Part shown: piece after piece, positions 5,910 through 6,986 of the stretch
How positions within the stretch are numbered: position 1 is the first letter of the stretch
Layout of the letters: the number at the start of each line of letters is the position of its first letter
Origin: Acidimicrobiaceae bacterium
Lineage (GTDB): Bacteria > Actinomycetota > Acidimicrobiia > Acidimicrobiales > RAAP-2
Reading direction: 5' to 3'
Length of the DNA: 6,986 bases
Assembly: GCA_030838245.1 (NCBI GenBank)
Contig: JAUTXB010000099.1
Location: 1-6,986, forward strand
The notes under the pieces: model-generated
Told to the model about the DNA's origin: nothing
What the model saw: only the letters and a program-made list of their open reading frames with translations
Databases searched by the model: none
Made by a program: the position numbers and the translations under genes

Positions 5910-6680
5910 ATGAACGCGCACGATCCCGCGGCCGCCGCCGTCCGGGTGGAGTCCGTGGCCCTGGTGGTCGAAGGGGAGGAGGTCGACACGATCGTATGCC
6001 GGCCGGGTGGAGGGACGCCCCGGGCTGGGATCGTGCTGGCCACTGAGGCCCAGGGGGTGAACGCCTTCATCCGCGGCGTCGGGGCCCGGCTGGCGGAGCA
6101 GGGCTACGTAGTCGCCATCCCCGACTATTACCACGGCCGCGGGTCCGAGGATCCCGATGCCCTGGTGGACCTGGCCCACCTCGCCGACATCGAGGGGCTC
6201 ATCGGCGGGCTCGATTTTCGCCGGGGTGCGGAGGACGTGCTGGCCGCCGCCGCTCACCTTCGTCGGCACGAGGGTATGGGGTCGGTGGCGGTCTGGGGTT
6301 ACTGCACGGGTGGCACCCTGGCCATGTTGGCAGCCTGCATGGGACGGGACGTCGATGCCGCTGTCCTCTTCTATCCCAGCCAACCTACGTTCCACGAGCT
6401 GTCCGCCCTCCGGCCCGCGCACCCCATCGACCTGATCTGGCAGCTCCGTTGCCCGGTCCTCTTGCTGGTGGGGGCGGACGACCCGGTCTGGCCTCAGGAC
6501 ATGGTGGCCGAGGTGGCTCGGCGGTTCGACCGGTGGTCCATCCCCCTCGAGTCCGAGGTCTACGAGGGTGCCGGCCATGTCTTCGCCGGCCATTTCGAGG
6601 ATTGGCACCGCCCCCGGGCCGAGGCCGAGTCGTGGGTCCGGGCCCTGGACTTCCTGGGCCGCCGACTGCCGTCGGCATGA
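5910..6680 (+). CDS. Dienelactone hydrolase family alpha/beta hydrolase
   Basis: A 256-residue cytoplasmic alpha/beta hydrolase of the dienelactone hydrolase (DLH) family, near the usual 230-260 residues. Canonical members open dienelactone to maleylacetate in chloroaromatic breakdown, but many act on other esters or lactones. Visible features: E46 in ATEAQGVN, matching the DLH glutamate that positions the nucleophile; Cys nucleophile elbow GYCTGGT with C132; GADDPVWP with D190/D191, of which one is the catalytic acid; and GAGHVFAG with H223. The Cys-Asp-His triad marks DLH rather than Ser esterases. Between these lies IPDYYHGRG (about 70-78), typical of the family. The ATG at 5910 is chosen because the frame upstream is only the antisense of the amidohydrolase; the Shine-Dalgarno sequence is weak. 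It is transcribed divergently from the amidohydrolase operon and may share its control region. Substrate unknown. Confidence 0.93.
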   Translation: MNAHDPAAAAVRVESVALVVEGEEVDTIVCRPGGGTPRAGIVLATEAQGVNAFIRGVGARLAEQGYVVAIPDYYHGRGSEDPDALVDLAHLADIEGLIGGLDFRRGAEDVLAAAAHLRRHEGMGSVAVWGYCTGGTLAMLAACMGRDVDAAVLFYPSQPTFHELSALRPAHPIDLIWQLRCPVLLLVGADDPVWPQDMVAEVARRFDRWSIPLESEVYEGAGHVFAGHFEDWHRPRAEAESWVRALDFLGRRLPSA

Positions 6681-6707
6681 GGCCGGGGGACGGGCCGCCC
6701 GCGCCGC

Positions 6708-6986
6708 TCAGGCGGTGATGCCCCCGTCAATCGAGACGATGCTGCCCATCATGAACCGACCGTCCTCGGAGGCGACGTAAGCCACCAGCGACGCGACCTC
6801 GTCGGGGCTGGCATGGGGGACCCGGACGCCCCGCGGCAGCCGGGTGGCATCAGCCGTCGGGGGCAGGGCGAACGCCTCGAGCAGGGGAGTGACCATCCCG
6901 CCCGGGGCCACCGCGTTGATGCGCACACCGGTGCCCGAGTACTCGACGGACAGTGATTTGGTCAACAGGACCACCCCACCCTTGGA
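6708..6986 (-). CDS. Partial CDS, C-terminal part of an SDR family oxidoreductase
   Basis: The last 92 residues of an SDR; the start is outside the right edge. The frame enters as SKGGVVLLTKSLSVEY, so the visible part begins just after the catalytic tyrosine, with the serine and lysine of the YxxSK motif. It then has VRINAVAPGGMVTP (the PG motif after beta-6) and the family C-terminus FMMGSIVSIDGGITA. The GTG at 6974 is not a true start, since the frame stays open and in-family to the edge. It converges with the dienelactone hydrolase gene with only 27 bases between stops. It is a different SDR from the one at 2877-3635, with a longer loop after the PG motif, and may be part of another minus-strand operon to the right. 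Confidence 0.92.
   Translation of the reverse strand, partial: SKGGVVLLTKSLSVEYSGTGVRINAVAPGGMVTPLLEAFALPPTADATRLPRGVRVPHASPDEVASLVAYVASEDGRFMMGSIVSIDGGITA

Noticed and set aside
6681..6707. GC-rich gap between convergent genes as a terminator
   Set aside because: The only stem I can form there (CGGGC/GCCCG) leaves a one-base loop, so no supported hairpin.
1..6986. Mobile element, CRISPR array, tRNA or phage/defence genes
   Set aside because: No transposase or integrase frame, no spaced direct repeats, no tRNA-like cloverleaf and no defence-type domain was seen on either strand.

Overview
The window is GC-rich, densely coded chromosomal DNA. Catabolic, hydrolytic and redox families (cytochrome P450, amidohydrolases, SDR dehydrogenases, a hotdog thioesterase, a dienelactone-hydrolase-like enzyme, a LivK-type binding protein) sit in short tightly packed operons. 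GTG starts and GC-rich hairpins without T-tracts fit a high-GC actinobacterium. The gene mix resembles environmental Acidimicrobiia or mycobacteria-like catabolic regions, but that placement is inference from gene style, and no marker gene is present. I see no RNA gene, CRISPR array, insertion sequence, integrase or phage gene.

Left arm (1-1415, + strand): the 3' end of a gene that looks like an amidohydrolase C-terminus is followed after 3 bases by a complete P450 gene. Two stem-loops follow the P450 stop. A 226-base gap (1381-1606) then holds a possible promoter with an inverted repeat and a strong ribosome binding site for a secreted branched-chain amino acid-type binding protein (1607-2824). 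No permease or ATPase gene accompanies the binding protein. A perfect 12-bp hairpin at 2832-2861 separates it from the convergent operon.

Centre (2877-5780, - strand, read right to left): a four-gene unit runs amidohydrolase, unassigned 173-residue protein, PaaI-type thioesterase, SDR dehydrogenase. The junctions are a 6-base gap, a 4-base GTGA overlap and a 1-base gap, so the genes are very likely co-transcribed and translationally coupled. The set suggests breakdown of an acyl-CoA or cyclic/aromatic compound: C-C or C-N hydrolysis, thioester hydrolysis and alcohol oxidation. No substrate can be read from the sequence.

Right arm (5781-6986): an intergenic stretch of 129 bases with an AT-rich core separates the operon from a divergent dienelactone hydrolase family gene (5910-6680, + strand). 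This converges on the 3' part of a second SDR gene that runs off the window on the - strand. The main novelty candidates are the unassigned 173-residue protein in a tight operon, the binding protein without a lipid anchor, and the inverted repeats in the two promoter-bearing gaps.
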